Positions 32,224 to 41,573 of a stretch of 64,000 nt of DNA are shown here, piece after piece. Both the position numbers and the translations under genes were made by a program. Within the stretch, counting starts at the first letter, position 1; the number at the start of each line of letters is the position of its first letter. The notes below the pieces were generated by a model that saw nothing but the letters and a program-made list of their open reading frames with translations, ran no database searches and was not told the origin of the DNA. Origin of the DNA: Chloroflexota bacterium. GTDB taxonomy: Bacteria; Chloroflexota; Dehalococcoidia; JACPQK01. The stretch spans positions 1 to 64,000 of the forward strand of contig JACPQM010000069.1 in the NCBI GenBank assembly GCA_016190505.1. Reading direction: 5' to 3'.

Positions 32224-33537
32224 TCAGCCCAGGTCACAGTTCATCAGGTCTTCGAAGGTCTCACGGCGGCGTATCAGACGGGCTTCACCTGCCGTTACCA
32301 TGGCGACAGCCGGGCGCAGGCTGGCGTTGTAGTTGCTGGCCATGGCCAACTGGTAGGCCCCCGCCGCAGGCATGGCGATGAGGTCGCCTGCTTTGAGCGG
32401 CGGCAGAGAGACGTCCTTGATAAGTATGTCCCCAGACTCGCAAAAGCGCCCACACAGCGTGACCACCTCCGGCTGCCCTTCAGCGCGGCGGTTGGCGACC
32501 ACCGCCTCGTAGCGTGAGCCGTAGAGGGCAGGCCGGATATTGTCCCCCATCCCGCCGTCCAGGGACACATACTTGCGCACGCCTGGGATGTCCTTGATGG
32601 CCCCCACGCTGTACAGGGCCACCCCGGCCCGGCCCACCATGGCCCGGCCCGGCTCGACCACCAGACGGGGCAGGCCCAGACCCAGCCGGGAGCAGTGTTC
32701 ACCCAGTGCGGCCGCTATGGCGCCGGCGTACTCCGAAAGCGGGGGCAACTGCGTGCTGGACGTGTATGCCACCGGGAATCCTCCCCCGGGGCTTAGCTCC
32801 CGAAGGGATAGGCCGTACTTCTCGGTCATTCCGGCGGCGAAGGGCAGCACCCGCTCAAGGGCCTCCAGGTACGGCTTCACCTCGGTGATAGGCGAACCCA
32901 GGTGGAAGTGAAGGCCGAGCACGTCTAGGTGCGGGCTGGCCAGGGCGTGGGCCAGCGCCCGTTCGGCCTGGCCGGTGACCAGGGGCAGGCCGAACTTGCT
33001 GTCCACCAGCCCGGTGGTGGTGTACTGGTGGGTATGGGGGTCCACCCCGGGTGAGATGCGCAGCAGGATGGCCTGCCGCCGGCCCCGCCCTTGGGCCACG
33101 GACTCCAGCAGGCCGAGCTCGTGCTCGTTGTCCACCACAACGCGGCCTACGCCCCAGTCCAGGGCCAGCTCCAACTCCTCGCGCAGCTTGTTGTTGCCGT
33201 GAAAGTATACCCGCTCCATGGGGAAACCCGCGGACCTGGCGATGGCAACCTCGCCTGCCGAGACTGCGTCCAGCCCCAGGCCCTCCTCGCCGAAAACCCG
33301 GGCCAGCGCCTTGCAGATAAACGCCTTGCTGGCGTAGAGCACCTGGGCGTCCTGGTGGTGGCGCTGGAACTCGCCGATGAAGCTGCGGCACTGTTCCCGC
33401 AACGTGGCCTCGTCGAATATGTAGAGGGGAGTGCCGAAGCGCTGGGCGAGCTCCACCGTGTCGCAGCCGCCAATGACCAGGTGCCCCTGTCCGTGCACCT
33501 GGGATCCCGCGGGAAAAAGGTCGAGTGCGGATGGCAT
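32224..33537 (-). CDS. lysA: Diaminopimelate decarboxylase
   Basis: 437 residues of the PLP-dependent alanine-racemase-fold decarboxylase: PLP Lys in LYASKAF, the glycine loop SPGGGFPVAY, the EPGRAMV phosphate site, and CESGDIL for substrate binding. It makes L-lysine from meso-diaminopimelate. It heads the lysA-holB-ricT run. Confidence 0.95.
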   Translation of the reverse strand: MPSALDLFPAGSQVHGQGHLVIGGCDTVELAQRFGTPLYIFDEATLREQCRSFIGEFQRHHQDAQVLYASKAFICKALARVFGEEGLGLDAVSAGEVAIARSAGFPMERVYFHGNNKLREELELALDWGVGRVVVDNEHELGLLESVAQGRGRRQAILLRISPGVDPHTHQYTTTGLVDSKFGLPLVTGQAERALAHALASPHLDVLGLHFHLGSPITEVKPYLEALERVLPFAAGMTEKYGLSLRELSPGGGFPVAYTSSTQLPPLSEYAGAIAAALGEHCSRLGLGLPRLVVEPGRAMVGRAGVALYSVGAIKDIPGVRKYVSLDGGMGDNIRPALYGSRYEAVVANRRAEGQPEVVTLCGRFCESGDILIKDVSLPPLKAGDLIAMPAAGAYQLAMASNYNASLRPAVAMVTAGEARLIRRRETFEDLMNCDLG

Positions 33538-33548
33538 AGTTTCCCCCG

Positions 33549-34367
33549 TCAGGACAGAGAGTAGCGCCCATCCCGGGCCACCACCTTGCCCTCCTGTTCG
33601 AGCTTCGCTAGATGAGAACCGAGCTGGCCCCGGGCCATGTCCACCAGCCGCGGCTCCAGCTCAGGGTAGACCTCCGGCAGCAAGTCCTCCACAGTGGTCA
33701 CGCCCCGGCCCACCAGCGCCAGCACCTGCTGCTCTCGTGCCCGGCGGTGCTCGATGAGCTCTTGGAGCTTGCGCCGCGGCTGGTGGATGGGTGGGCCGTG
33801 AGCCGGAAGGACTATGCTGATGTCCAGGGTGAGGAGGCGCTCCAGGGAGGCGATGTGCTGGGCCATGTTGCCGCGGACGGGCTCGATGGCCGTGGTGCCC
33901 ACACCCAGCACCTGGTCCCCGGAAAAGAGGATGCCTCTCTCCTGGACCAGAACGCAAAGGTGCCCGGGGCTATGTCCGGGCATGTGCAAGAGCTTCAAGT
34001 GCAGGTTACCCAGGTCGAGGACGGGCTCGTCCTCTATCCACGTGTCGGCGGGTATGGGGGTCGAGTCATCCCGGGAAAGTCCCTTCTCGAGCACATGGGC
34101 CAGCACTTGCGCGCCCGTGGCCGAGCGCAGTGCCTCGGCGCCGGCCCTGTGGTCTGTGTGATGGTGCGTGATGATGATGAAGGCCGCCCGGGTCACCCCG
34201 AGGTCGGCCAGTTGCTGGCGGCGAACAGATAGGGCGGCCTCGTCCCCGTAGCCAGTGTCAACTATGGCTACCCGTTCCCCTTTGACCAAATACACGTTGG
34301 GGGGATAGGTGCCCATGAAAGCGCCGGTATCCACCGGGAGCGAATAAACGTCGGGGAGGACTTCCAC
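33549..34367 (-). CDS. Metallo-beta-lactamase-fold hydrolase
   Basis: 272 residues. Metal motifs are HHHTDHRAG, HMPGHSPGHL, FSGDQVL and a terminal-type LPAHGPP, followed by a ~75-residue winged-helix-like tail as in LACTB2/glyoxalase II-like proteins. It would hydrolyse a thioester or phosphoester, substrate unknown. It sits 11 bases upstream of lysA. Confidence 0.87.
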   Translation of the reverse strand: MEVLPDVYSLPVDTGAFMGTYPPNVYLVKGERVAIVDTGYGDEAALSVRRQQLADLGVTRAAFIIITHHHTDHRAGAEALRSATGAQVLAHVLEKGLSRDDSTPIPADTWIEDEPVLDLGNLHLKLLHMPGHSPGHLCVLVQERGILFSGDQVLGVGTTAIEPVRGNMAQHIASLERLLTLDISIVLPAHGPPIHQPRRKLQELIEHRRAREQQVLALVGRGVTTVEDLLPEVYPELEPRLVDMARGQLGSHLAKLEQEGKVVARDGRYSLS

Positions 34368-34694
34368 TGTTGGGTATGGTATCAGCCGCCCCCAGATGCG
34401 TCAAGGCGGGCTTCGGGCTACAGGCTACAGGCTGCGGGCTAGGGGCAACACGCTGTGGGCTCCGGGCAACAGGCTACGGGCTACGGGGGCACCACTACCG
34501 CCACACCCCTAAGGGCGGGGTCAGAAGAACCGGCGTGTGGCCACCGGGACCGGTGGCTAGCCGTTGACTTCGTCTGAGTGCTCCTGTGTTCTATCAGTGG
34601 ACCATGAGAGCCTCAGCGGCTCAAGAGAGAAGCTATGTCCAAGGCGCACTTGTAGCCCGTAGCCGGAAGTCAGTCGCCTGAAGTCCACCCCGAG
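34368..34694. repeat. Intergenic gap with degenerate GGGCTACAGGCTACAGG repeats
   Basis: Between about 34408 and 34490 a GGGCTAC(A/G)GG-type motif repeats several times in degenerate form, and TAGCCCGTAGCCGG recurs near 34652. No gene or RNA is recognised. It resembles the gaps at 14222-14250 and 29775-29815. Confidence 0.55.
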
Positions 34695-35252
34695 CTACCT
34701 ACCCGTAATGCCCCTTAGCGAGGCGGACGGCGCTTCCAGGTCCACCTTCAGCGCCACCAGGACCCGGGCCACCATACCCCAATAGCCCACACACAGCGTG
34801 AGGTCCAGGACCGCCGGTTCGTCCAGGTGATGTCGCAACGCGGCGAACGTGTCGTCGGCCACCCGCACGCGTTCTGTCATTTCGCCCGTGTAGGCCAGCA
34901 CCGCCCGCTCCACGTCGTCGAAGGCCTTGGAGCGAGGCCAATAGACCAGGCTGTCAACCTGTTCCTGTTGCACCCCGGCCTCCAGGGCGATGGGCACATG
35001 CTGCCCCCACTCATAGCGGCTGTCCGTCAACTGCGCCACCCGCAGTATGGCCAGCTCCCGCAGTTTCGGTGGCAGCTTGGTGCTGGTAAGCAGCCGGTTC
35101 CCCAGCCGCATGAAGGCGCGCATGGCTGCCGGGTCATGCGCCAGCACCTTGTACAGGTTCAGCACTTTCGCCCCACCCGACTCCAGGCGCTGGTACAGGT
35201 CCTGGACTTCGGCGGGGGCCTGGTCCTTTTCCAAGTAGCTAATACGGGCCAT
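34695..35252 (-). CDS. AhpD/carboxymuconolactone decarboxylase-family protein
   Basis: 185 residues from ATG 35252, which has a GGAAGGAGAG site. The helical CMD fold shows LPPKLRELAILRVAQLTDSRYEWGQHVPIA. The AhpD CxxC is replaced, so a peroxidase-type redox role is unlikely. Similar proteins occur beside many catabolic genes without a defined function. Confidence 0.85.
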   Translation of the reverse strand: MARISYLEKDQAPAEVQDLYQRLESGGAKVLNLYKVLAHDPAAMRAFMRLGNRLLTSTKLPPKLRELAILRVAQLTDSRYEWGQHVPIALEAGVQQEQVDSLVYWPRSKAFDDVERAVLAYTGEMTERVRVADDTFAALRHHLDEPAVLDLTLCVGYWGMVARVLVALKVDLEAPSASLRGITGR

Positions 35253-35265
35253 TTCTCTCCTTCCA

Positions 35266-35979
35266 CTAGACAACCTTCAGCGCTTGCAGCACGCCAACCA
35301 CAGTGACCACGAAGTTGTAGAAGCTGTGCAGGGCGATGGCGGCCAGGAAAAAGGCCCAGTTGGAACGCCGGAACCCGCCGCTGCCCGTCAGGGGCGCCAG
35401 GACCTGCCGGTTGATGCCCAGCCCGAAAACGAAGCTGGCAGCGGCGTGCAAGGCGACTGGCACGGTGAAACGGAAGAGGAGCTGGGCCTGCGTGTGCTCT
35501 GGAAAATAGACAAACATGTACATCGTGCTCTCCACCAGGGCAAAGGCCACCCCTGAGATGGCGCAGAGCATGGCGGTGTACGCCCGGTTCTTGAGCGCCA
35601 GAGGCCATTTGATGAGCATGATGTACACGCCCACGGGTTTCATCATCTCTTCCGCCACTGGGCCCCACACGTAGGGCGCCAGAAGAAATGCGGGCAGCTC
35701 TGCCTGGATGGCTCCCACGATGCCGAAGAACCCGCCGCTGATAGCCAGCAATACCGCAAACAGCGTGGAAGGCCTGGGGAGGTCGCGCTCCAATGCAGGT
35801 GCGGCGGGTTGCGCCTCGATCGCTGGCGGCTGTGGGGAAACGGCTGGAGGGGCAGGCAGGACAGGCTCGGTGCCGTACAGCCTGGCCCCGCAACTCATGC
35901 AGAGCACCGCCCGCCTTTTGACGATGGCGCGGCAGCTCCAGCAGTATTGTTCGTCGGGGCCGGGCCTTGGTCCTGCCAA
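35266..35979 (-). CDS. PrsW-like intramembrane metalloprotease with N-terminal zinc ribbon
   Basis: 237 residues. An N-terminal zinc ribbon (CWSC...CMSCG) and a Pro/Ala linker lead into about six membrane helices. These contain GPVAEEMMKP, FALVEST and a late LHSFYNF, matching PrsW's Glu-Glu-x-x-x-Lys, FE and His motifs. PrsW cleaves membrane anti-sigma factors; here the target is unknown. The start is a TTG near a GGGGG stretch, so it is uncertain. It shares zinc-ribbon style with the next gene upstream. Confidence 0.82.
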   Translation of the reverse strand: MAGPRPGPDEQYCWSCRAIVKRRAVLCMSCGARLYGTEPVLPAPPAVSPQPPAIEAQPAAPALERDLPRPSTLFAVLLAISGGFFGIVGAIQAELPAFLLAPYVWGPVAEEMMKPVGVYIMLIKWPLALKNRAYTAMLCAISGVAFALVESTMYMFVYFPEHTQAQLLFRFTVPVALHAAASFVFGLGINRQVLAPLTGSGGFRRSNWAFFLAAIALHSFYNFVVTVVGVLQALKVV

Positions 35980-36022
35980 CCCAGCCCCCTAGTGCCAACG
36001 GGGGGAATCGGGAAGGGGCACG

Positions 36023-36550
36023 CTATTGGTTGTACTTCCGCAGTGGCATGCCCCTGGAGTCCTTCCAATTACCGCCGGCGATGATGATGATCCCTTCGAC
36101 GAACCCCCAAAGGCTGCCGATGCCCAGGGTGATGATGCTGACCACAATCTGCAAAATGCCGATGCCGATGTTGCCCAGATAGATGCGGTGGACCCCGATG
36201 CCACCCAGAAGTATGCCCAGGATGCCAGCGGTAAGCCGCGACTTGTCCGAAAACGTGGTGGCCGGTGCCGGGGGCGCGGCCGGTGGCCCCACCACCCTCA
36301 CACCGCATCTCATGCAGATCTCGGCGCGCCGCTTGATGATGGCGCCACAGCTTGAGCAGTATATCTCGTCCGGGCCAGGCGCGGTGGCCTCAGTGACCTG
36401 CGGAGCACCGGCCGGGGCACCGACTGCAGCGGGAGCCGGCACCACAGCCACCTTTACGCCGCACTTGGAACAGAACTCCGACTGCCGCTTGATGATGACG
36501 CCACAGTTCGAGCAGTAAACCTCATCCACGCCCGGTCTGACCACTGCCAT
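36023..36550 (-). CDS. TM2-domain membrane protein with two zinc ribbons
   Basis: 175 residues. Two CxxC...CxxC zinc ribbons (CSNCG...CSKCG; CSSCG...CMRCG) precede a TM2 domain with two membrane helices around GIGVHRIYLGNIGIG. A GAGGAGG site precedes the ATG. Function is unknown; TM2 proteins often accompany envelope stress genes. Confidence 0.87.
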   Translation of the reverse strand: MAVVRPGVDEVYCSNCGVIIKRQSEFCSKCGVKVAVVPAPAAVGAPAGAPQVTEATAPGPDEIYCSSCGAIIKRRAEICMRCGVRVVGPPAAPPAPATTFSDKSRLTAGILGILLGGIGVHRIYLGNIGIGILQIVVSIITLGIGSLWGFVEGIIIIAGGNWKDSRGMPLRKYNQ

Positions 36551-36636
36551 GGCGCACCTCCTCGTCGCGCATTATAAGTGAACGTGTTGCCGTTGGGCAA
36601 CTTGACATACACCAGCCCTGCGCTATTATTCGGGCT

Positions 36637-37464
36637 GTGGCCCAATCAGGCAAGCGCGGTACCTTTGAACACCCGTTGGTAGACACTCACGCCCACCTGG
36701 ACGAAGTACAGGACGTAGGCGCCGCCCTGGAGAGGTCCCGCGCCGCCGGGGTGGCGGTCGTAGTCGCGGTAGGGTCAGACTTCGGTTCAAACCAGAAAGC
36801 GCTGGAGCTGGCACAGGAGTTCCCGCGCGGGGTCTACCCCGCCCTGGGACTGCATCCCGGTCAGATGGGGGAGATGGGGCGCGACGGCGTGCAACGCACG
36901 CTGGAGCAGATCGAGGCCAGCTTGCCGGGGGCAGTGGCCCTGGGCGAGGTAGGGCTGGACTACCACAAGCGGGTGCGGGCCAGCGCCGACAAGGAATGGC
37001 AGCAGGCCGTCCTGCGCCGGCTGCTGGAGCTTGCCCGGCGTCATGACAAGCCGGCACTGGTCCACAGCCGCTACGCCTGGGCCGATGCCCTGGCCCTGGC
37101 CCTCCAATCGGGCCTGGACAAGGCAGTATTCCACTGGTTCACCGGGCCGTCCTCCGTGCTTCGTGCCGTCATCGAAGCGGGGTACTACATCTCGGCCACG
37201 CCCGCCGTGGAGTACCATGAAGAGCACCGCCGGGCGGTGAGCCGGGTCCCCCTGGAGCGCCTGCTGCTGGAGACAGACTCGCCTGTGTCCTATGCCCAGG
37301 CCAATAGCCCCGAGCGCTACCAGGCGCAGCCCGCGGATGTGGCCCGGGTGCTGCGTGCGGTGGCAACCCTGCGCGGTCTACCCGAGGACGCAGTGGCCTG
37401 GGAGACCACCGCCAACGCCTGCCGTCTTTTCGGACTGCAACCACTGGGCTCGTCCCAGGGGTAG
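36637..37464 (+). CDS. TatD-family metal-dependent hydrolase
   Basis: 275 residues. TIM-barrel motifs: VDTHAHLDE, the Glu ligand in GEVGLDYHK, VHSRYA, HWFTG and LLLETDSPV. TatD proteins are 3'-5' DNases or related hydrolases. The start is a GTG at 36637 without a clear ribosome site. It is followed 22 bases later by a nitroreductase. Confidence 0.87.
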   Translation: MAQSGKRGTFEHPLVDTHAHLDEVQDVGAALERSRAAGVAVVVAVGSDFGSNQKALELAQEFPRGVYPALGLHPGQMGEMGRDGVQRTLEQIEASLPGAVALGEVGLDYHKRVRASADKEWQQAVLRRLLELARRHDKPALVHSRYAWADALALALQSGLDKAVFHWFTGPSSVLRAVIEAGYYISATPAVEYHEEHRRAVSRVPLERLLLETDSPVSYAQANSPERYQAQPADVARVLRAVATLRGLPEDAVAWETTANACRLFGLQPLGSSQG

Positions 37465-37486
37465 CCAGCACAGAAAGGAGACAACC

Positions 37487-38080
37487 ATGGAGGTCATGGA
37501 TGCCATCAAAGGGCGCCGGGCCATCCGCCGTTACCTTCCCGACCCGGTCAGTCCCGAGGCCCTGTCCATTCTGCTGGAGGCAGCCCGCTGGGCGCCCTCC
37601 TGGGGCAACAGCCAGTGCTGGCGCCTGTTGGTGGTCCGCGACCGGGGGGTCAAAGGCAGGCTGGCTGAGGCCATGGGCTCAACTGCCGGCAGGCGGGAGA
37701 ACCGTTCCGCCCAAGCGGTGCGGGAGGCGCCGGTGGTAATCGTTGGCTGCGCCCAATTGGGCTTGTCTGGCATGTTCCGGGGCGGCCAGCGCAAGGGCCA
37801 GGCCGCCACGGACAAGGGGCCTTACTGGTATATGTTCGACCTGGCGCTGGCCATGCAGAACCTTACCCTGGCTGCACACTCGCTGGGGCTGGGCACGGTC
37901 CACGTGGGTATGTTCGACTCGGCGCAGGTGGCCCAAGTTCTCAATGTGCCCGATGACGTGTCTGTGGTGGAGATCATGCCTTTAGGCTATCCCGCCGAGA
38001 ACCCCGAGACACGCCCCCGCCAACCGGTGGCGGAGTTCGTGTTCTACGACGGCTACGGCGAACCCCGATCCCAGTTATGA
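37487..38080 (+). CDS. Nitroreductase-family FMN protein
   Basis: ATG 37487 follows AAAGGAG; 197 residues. Family features are the start MEVMDAIKGRRAIRRY, the RWAPSWGNSQCWR FMN-binding segment and LGLGTVHVG. It would reduce quinones, flavins or nitro compounds with NAD(P)H; the substrate is unknown. Confidence 0.88.
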   Translation: MEVMDAIKGRRAIRRYLPDPVSPEALSILLEAARWAPSWGNSQCWRLLVVRDRGVKGRLAEAMGSTAGRRENRSAQAVREAPVVIVGCAQLGLSGMFRGGQRKGQAATDKGPYWYMFDLALAMQNLTLAAHSLGLGTVHVGMFDSAQVAQVLNVPDDVSVVEIMPLGYPAENPETRPRQPVAEFVFYDGYGEPRSQL

Positions 38081-38089
38081 CGGGGCGGT

Positions 38090-38608
38090 CTAGCCCCCGC
38101 CCAGACCCGCCACGCTGGCCAAAACTATAAGGAGCACAAGCTGGATAGCCCAGCCTATGCCGACCACGGCCACTGCCCGCCAGGTGCTGGTGTAGTCCAG
38201 GGCCTGGCGCACGGCGATAACCATAGCTACCAGCATCCAGATGGACGCGACGACGTTGACCACAGCGAACAGTGCGGGCACCAGGCCCAGGACGCGGATG
38301 ACCCCCGGGGAGCTGGAAAAGCCAATAGTGCGCAGCAACTGGCCATAGCTGGCTTCAGTATGCGGGCCAGGGAGGACCCGGGTGCCCAGGAAAAAAGTGA
38401 CAAAAGACCATATGAGCCACGTGACTAGCGCCCCGGCAGCGCCGATCACCAGTCCACCGGCACCTGCCCCCGTGATACTGGCGACGCCGGCGGCGACACT
38501 GGAGATGACCACGACAGCCAGCGCCTGGGGAGTGGCCCCAGCGTCGTGCTCCACCTCCTCATAAAGGCCCGGCTCCAGCCGGGCAGCCCTGAGCATACGC
38601 CCAAACAT
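38090..38608 (-). CDS. Yip1-domain membrane protein
   Basis: 172 residues from ATG 38608 (AGGAGG site), preferred over the GTG at 38614. About five hydrophobic helices and the pattern LARLEPGLYEEVEHD...RTIGFSSSPGVIRVLG match the Yip1 family. It is the last gene of a pspC-liaF-like-yip1 envelope operon, 26 bases after its neighbour. Confidence 0.8.
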   Translation of the reverse strand: MFGRMLRAARLEPGLYEEVEHDAGATPQALAVVVISSVAAGVASITGAGAGGLVIGAAGALVTWLIWSFVTFFLGTRVLPGPHTEASYGQLLRTIGFSSSPGVIRVLGLVPALFAVVNVVASIWMLVAMVIAVRQALDYTSTWRAVAVVGIGWAIQLVLLIVLASVAGLGGG

Positions 38609-38634
38609 TGCCACCTCCTACTATGAACTACCAC

Positions 38635-39570
38635 CTACCGCACGTTCACGTTGGCCACACCCACCTGGATGACGATTTCCAGGCGGTCCGTGGCCTGGTC
38701 GTAGTCCTGGGTCACATAGAACCCGCCCGCGGACGTGAAGCGGTCGAGGTCCACCTTCACCCGGCTCAGGCCGGAGTCCACGGCAACGCGCGCGGCCACC
38801 TTGGGGGGTACAATCAGGTCAATATCGGCAGCGCCCGCCTTGACCACGGCGCGGGCCGTCCCGGCAGGCTTGGGCAGGAACACGTTGGCCTTGCTCGCTC
38901 CCAGGTCCAGTTGCAGGTTGGAGATGCGGAGGTCAGTCAGGTCCAGGCGAGCGCTGCTGGCGCCGGCAGTCACCGCCAGGTCCATGGGCACCTCCGGCGC
39001 CAGCCGTAGCTCACCGTTGCTGTTGAAACCATTCCTGAACCAGGAGAAGCTGCCCTTCGTGCCCGACTCGATCCGCAGCTCTGCCGTGTTGTCGCGCGTT
39101 CGTAGCTCTCGTACCACCCGTTGTCCCCCACCACGCCCCTCGAACTCACCTTCAACCAGACGGTCCGTCCCAGCAGGGAGGCTGGTGATCGTCAGATCAC
39201 CAGCCCCGAAGTTCACATCAACCTTCGCCCTGGTAACGCCACTCAGGGGCTCCCAGAACGTCTCCGGCGTGGACCTTCCCAAAGGAATGGTGCCAGCCAG
39301 CGCAGCCACGCCGATGGCAGCGACGATGATCACTCCCATGGCGATGGCGGTGGCCATGGGCCGTGCCCTGCCCCATAGCAGATAGACGCCGGCCAGCACC
39401 AGCAGCACGGGCCACAACTGCATCAGGCTACTCCACCACCCCCAAGGCAACACGCCCAGCGTGTTAAGGAGGAACAGGACACCCAGCAGCACAAGTATCA
39501 CACCGCCCCACGGGAAACGCCCGCTGCCACCTCCAACTCCCCCAGCGCGCCCTCTTCTGCCTTTGCTCAT
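38635..39570 (-). CDS. LiaF-like membrane protein with toastrack domain
   Basis: 311 residues from ATG 39570; the frame is open further upstream only because it overlaps pspC. An N-terminal basic segment precedes four hydrophobic helices (LiaF/DUF5668-type). A beta-helical toastrack domain follows (AKVDVNFGAGDLTI, LDLGASKANVFLP, VKAGAADIDLIVPP). Such proteins sense cell-wall stress beside PspC. Confidence 0.82.
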   Translation of the reverse strand: MSKGRRGRAGGVGGGSGRFPWGGVILVLLGVLFLLNTLGVLPWGWWSSLMQLWPVLLVLAGVYLLWGRARPMATAIAMGVIIVAAIGVAALAGTIPLGRSTPETFWEPLSGVTRAKVDVNFGAGDLTITSLPAGTDRLVEGEFEGRGGGQRVVRELRTRDNTAELRIESGTKGSFSWFRNGFNSNGELRLAPEVPMDLAVTAGASSARLDLTDLRISNLQLDLGASKANVFLPKPAGTARAVVKAGAADIDLIVPPKVAARVAVDSGLSRVKVDLDRFTSAGGFYVTQDYDQATDRLEIVIQVGVANVNVR

Positions 39571-39572
39571 AT

Positions 39573-40010
39573 CTACCTCGCGCCCCGGGCCCAGATTATG
39601 GCCAGCCCGACGCCGATCAAAGCGAGGGGCCACAACCGGCCCCAGCTCAGCCACCAGAACAGCCCGAAGTTGCCCATGAGGAATAGCAGTCCCACGATAA
39701 CCAGCACCACACCTACAAGGTAGCGGTGCCTGCCGCGCACGTCTGTGGCAACCTGGATGTCGAGTCCCCCCTCGCCTGGGGGAGGCTGCGCGGGTGGTGT
39801 CTCGACGCCCTGCTGGGTTTCCGGTTCTCTGGGAGTGGCCAGGGCCAGTACGAGATATGCGATTACCCCGATGCCGTTGGCGAAAACGAGGAGCACGAAG
39901 GCCACCCGGATGAAGGCGGGGTCCAGATCGAAGTAGTCCCCCAGACCACCACAGACCCCCCAAATCGCTTTATTGGTCCGGCTGCGGTAGAGCCTCTTCT
40001 TTGCGCTCAT
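39573..40010 (-). CDS. PspC-domain membrane protein
   Basis: 145 residues. The N-terminal PspC domain (KRLYRSRTNKAIWGVCGGL, FDLDPAFIRVAFVLL) is followed by two more hydrophobic helices of DUF5668 type. It is the first gene of the envelope operon, with only 2 bases before the next start. Confidence 0.87.
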   Translation of the reverse strand: MSAKKRLYRSRTNKAIWGVCGGLGDYFDLDPAFIRVAFVLLVFANGIGVIAYLVLALATPREPETQQGVETPPAQPPPGEGGLDIQVATDVRGRHRYLVGVVLVIVGLLFLMGNFGLFWWLSWGRLWPLALIGVGLAIIWARGAR

Positions 40011-40249
40011 GGCCTCCTCAAATACAGCCCCGCTTCAACGTTGGCCCCAGTCTAGCCCCAAAGGGGAGGCAGGTCAAGGCGCGCTCACGGGATGGGACAG
40101 AGGCGCCCCGTGCTGAGGCATCAGGGACATGTCGGGCCGCGTCCGGGGTGCCCCGCAAGCTCTTCAAGCCGAGGTTAACCGCCTCCATCGGGTCTCGCCA
40201 GTAGTGCTACGGCTCCGCTAAGAAGGGAAGGGACGAAAGTGCACATTTT

Positions 40250-40269
40250 GGGCAGATAACTGCCCTTTT
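40250..40269 (+). terminator. Intrinsic terminator without an assigned gene
   Basis: GGGCAG-ATAA-CTGCCC followed by TTTT. The nearest upstream gene (pspC) is on the other strand, so the terminated transcript is unknown. Confidence 0.6.
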
Positions 40270-40276
40270 GCTACCC

Positions 40277-40304
40277 TTGACTTTTTGTGGGAAAATGGTA
40301 TAAG
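40277..40304 (+). promoter_or_regulatory. Promoter of tRNA-Lys/tRNA-Leu
   Basis: TTGACT (40277-40282), 16-base spacer and TATAAG (40299-40304), about 30 bases before tRNA-Lys. Confidence 0.7.
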
Positions 40305-40335
40305 CTTGCTCAAACTTTGGGGAAGCCCGGTTGAA

Positions 40336-40408
40336 GGGCCGCTAGCTCAACTGGCAGAGCAGCTGACTCTTAATCAGCAGGTTGCAGGTTCGAGTCCTGT
40401 GCGGCTCA
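40336..40408 (+). tRNA. tRNA-Lys (anticodon CTT)
   Basis: 73-nt cloverleaf: acceptor GGGCCGC/GCGGCTC, D-arm GCTC/GAGC, anticodon stem GCTGA/TCAGC with loop CTCTTAA, T-arm GCAGG/CCTGT with TTCGAGT. CCA is not encoded. Confidence 0.95.
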
Positions 40409-40423
40409 TTTTTTGTACATGGA

Positions 40424-40505
40424 GGGGAAGTGTCGGAACTGGCAGACGAGCATGACTTAGGCTCATGTGCCGAAAGGCGTGGGGGTTCGAGTCCCCCCTT
40501 CCCCA
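40424..40505 (+). tRNA. tRNA-Leu (anticodon TAG)
   Basis: 82-nt class II tRNA: acceptor GGGGAAG/CTTCCCC, anticodon stem CATGA/TCATG with loop CTTAGGC, and a variable arm TGTGCCGAAAGGCGT before the T-arm GGGGG/CCCCC. CCA is not encoded. Confidence 0.94.
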
Positions 40506-40580
40506 CGTTTTCTCTTTGTCCGCCCTGTCCTTATTTAGGCTTAAGTCTCAGGGGTCATCACAGGCAGAGAGGTGAAATGG

Positions 40581-41573
40581 GTGACAACACTACTTCAGAT
40601 TAAGGACCTAAGGACCTTCTTCTACACCCCGGAGGGGGTGGTCCGGGCGGTGGACGGCATCTCTTACGATGTCAAGGAGGGGGAGACAGTCGGCATTGTG
40701 GGCGAGAGCGGTTGCGGCAAGAGCGTCAGCTCCCTCACCATGATGCGGCTTATTCCTCAGCCCCCTGGCAAAGTGCTCAGTGGGCAGGTCCTCTTCGAAG
40801 GGTCGGACCTGCTCAAGGTGGACGAGGAAGAGATCCGGCGCATCCGAGGGCACAAGATCGCCATGGTGTTCCAGGAGCCGATGACCTCCCTCAACCCCGT
40901 GCTGACCCTGGGGGACCAGTTGAGTGAGGCCATGGTGCTCCACCTGAACATGTCCAAGCAGGCGGCCTGGCAGCGCGCTGCGGAGCTGCTGGACATGGTG
41001 GGCATACCCGACGCGGGACGCCGGGTCCAGGACTATCCCCACCAGTTCAGCGGCGGCATGCGGCAGCGGGCCATGATCGCGATGGCGCTGAGCTGCAACC
41101 CCAAGCTTCTGATTGCAGACGAACCCACCACAGCCGTGGACGTCACCATCCAGGCCCAGCTTCTGGAGCTCATCGCCCGTTTGAGCAAGGAGTCCAAGAC
41201 GGCGGTCATTATCATCACCCACAACCTGGGTGTGGTGGCCCGCTACGCCGACTGGGTCAACGTGATGTACGCCGGGCGGATTATTGAGGCGGCCTCGGCG
41301 CGCGACGTGTACGGTGACCCCCAACACCCATACACGGTGGGCCTGTTGCTGTCGGTGCCCCGGCTGGACGAACCCCGCAAGGTCAAGCTTCTGCCCATCG
41401 AGGGATCGCCTCCAGACCTGGTGGCCCCGCCACCCGGCTGCTATTTCCATCCCAGGTGTCGCTTCCGTGTGGACGTATGCTTCAGAGAGTATCCCCCGCT
41501 GGAACTGGTCGCCAATAACCACTGGTCAGCTTGCTGGGTGGCAAAGGAGGCACCATGGAAGACCGCATCCTAG
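40581..41573 (+). CDS. Oligopeptide/dipeptide ABC transporter ATPase (OppD/DppD-like)
   Basis: 330 residues from GTG 40581, which has AGAGG 8 bases upstream; an earlier in-frame GTG at 40572 is less well placed. Walker A GESGCGKS, signature FSGGMRQR, Walker [10 protein letters not shown]-loop ITHNL. The C-terminal oligopeptide-binding-type region contains [14 protein letters not shown]. It pairs with the overlapping OppF-like gene; no permease or solute-binding protein is nearby. Confidence 0.93.
   Translation: MTTLLQIKDLRTFFYTPEGVVRAVDGISYDVKEGETVGIVGESGCGKSVSSLTMMRLIPQPPGKVLSGQVLFEGSDLLKVDEEEIRRIRGHKIAMVFQEPMTSLNPVLTLGDQLSEAMVLHLNMSKQAAWQRAAELLDMVGIPDAGRRVQDYPHQFSGGMRQRAMIAMALSCNPKLLIADEPTTAVDVTIQAQLLELIARLSKESKTAVIIITHNLGVVARYADWVNVMYAGRIIEAASARDVYGDPQHPYTVGLLLSVPRLDEPRKVKLLPIEGSPPDLVAPPPGCYFHPRCRFRVDVCFREYPPLELVANNHWSACWVAKEAPWKTAS

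Larger units (their letters stand above)
40011..40335. other. Intergenic region upstream of tRNA-Lys with orphan terminator
   Basis: No ORF or known RNA is recognised in 40011-40245. It contains a plus-strand terminator hairpin at 40250-40269 and the tRNA-Lys promoter at 40277-40304. The presence of a terminator without an upstream plus-strand gene leaves room for a small RNA. Confidence 0.4.

Noticed and set aside
39571-39963. Long N-terminal extension of the LiaF-like gene
   Set aside because: It overlaps the pspC coding sequence in another frame and is Arg/Gly/Pro-rich noise.
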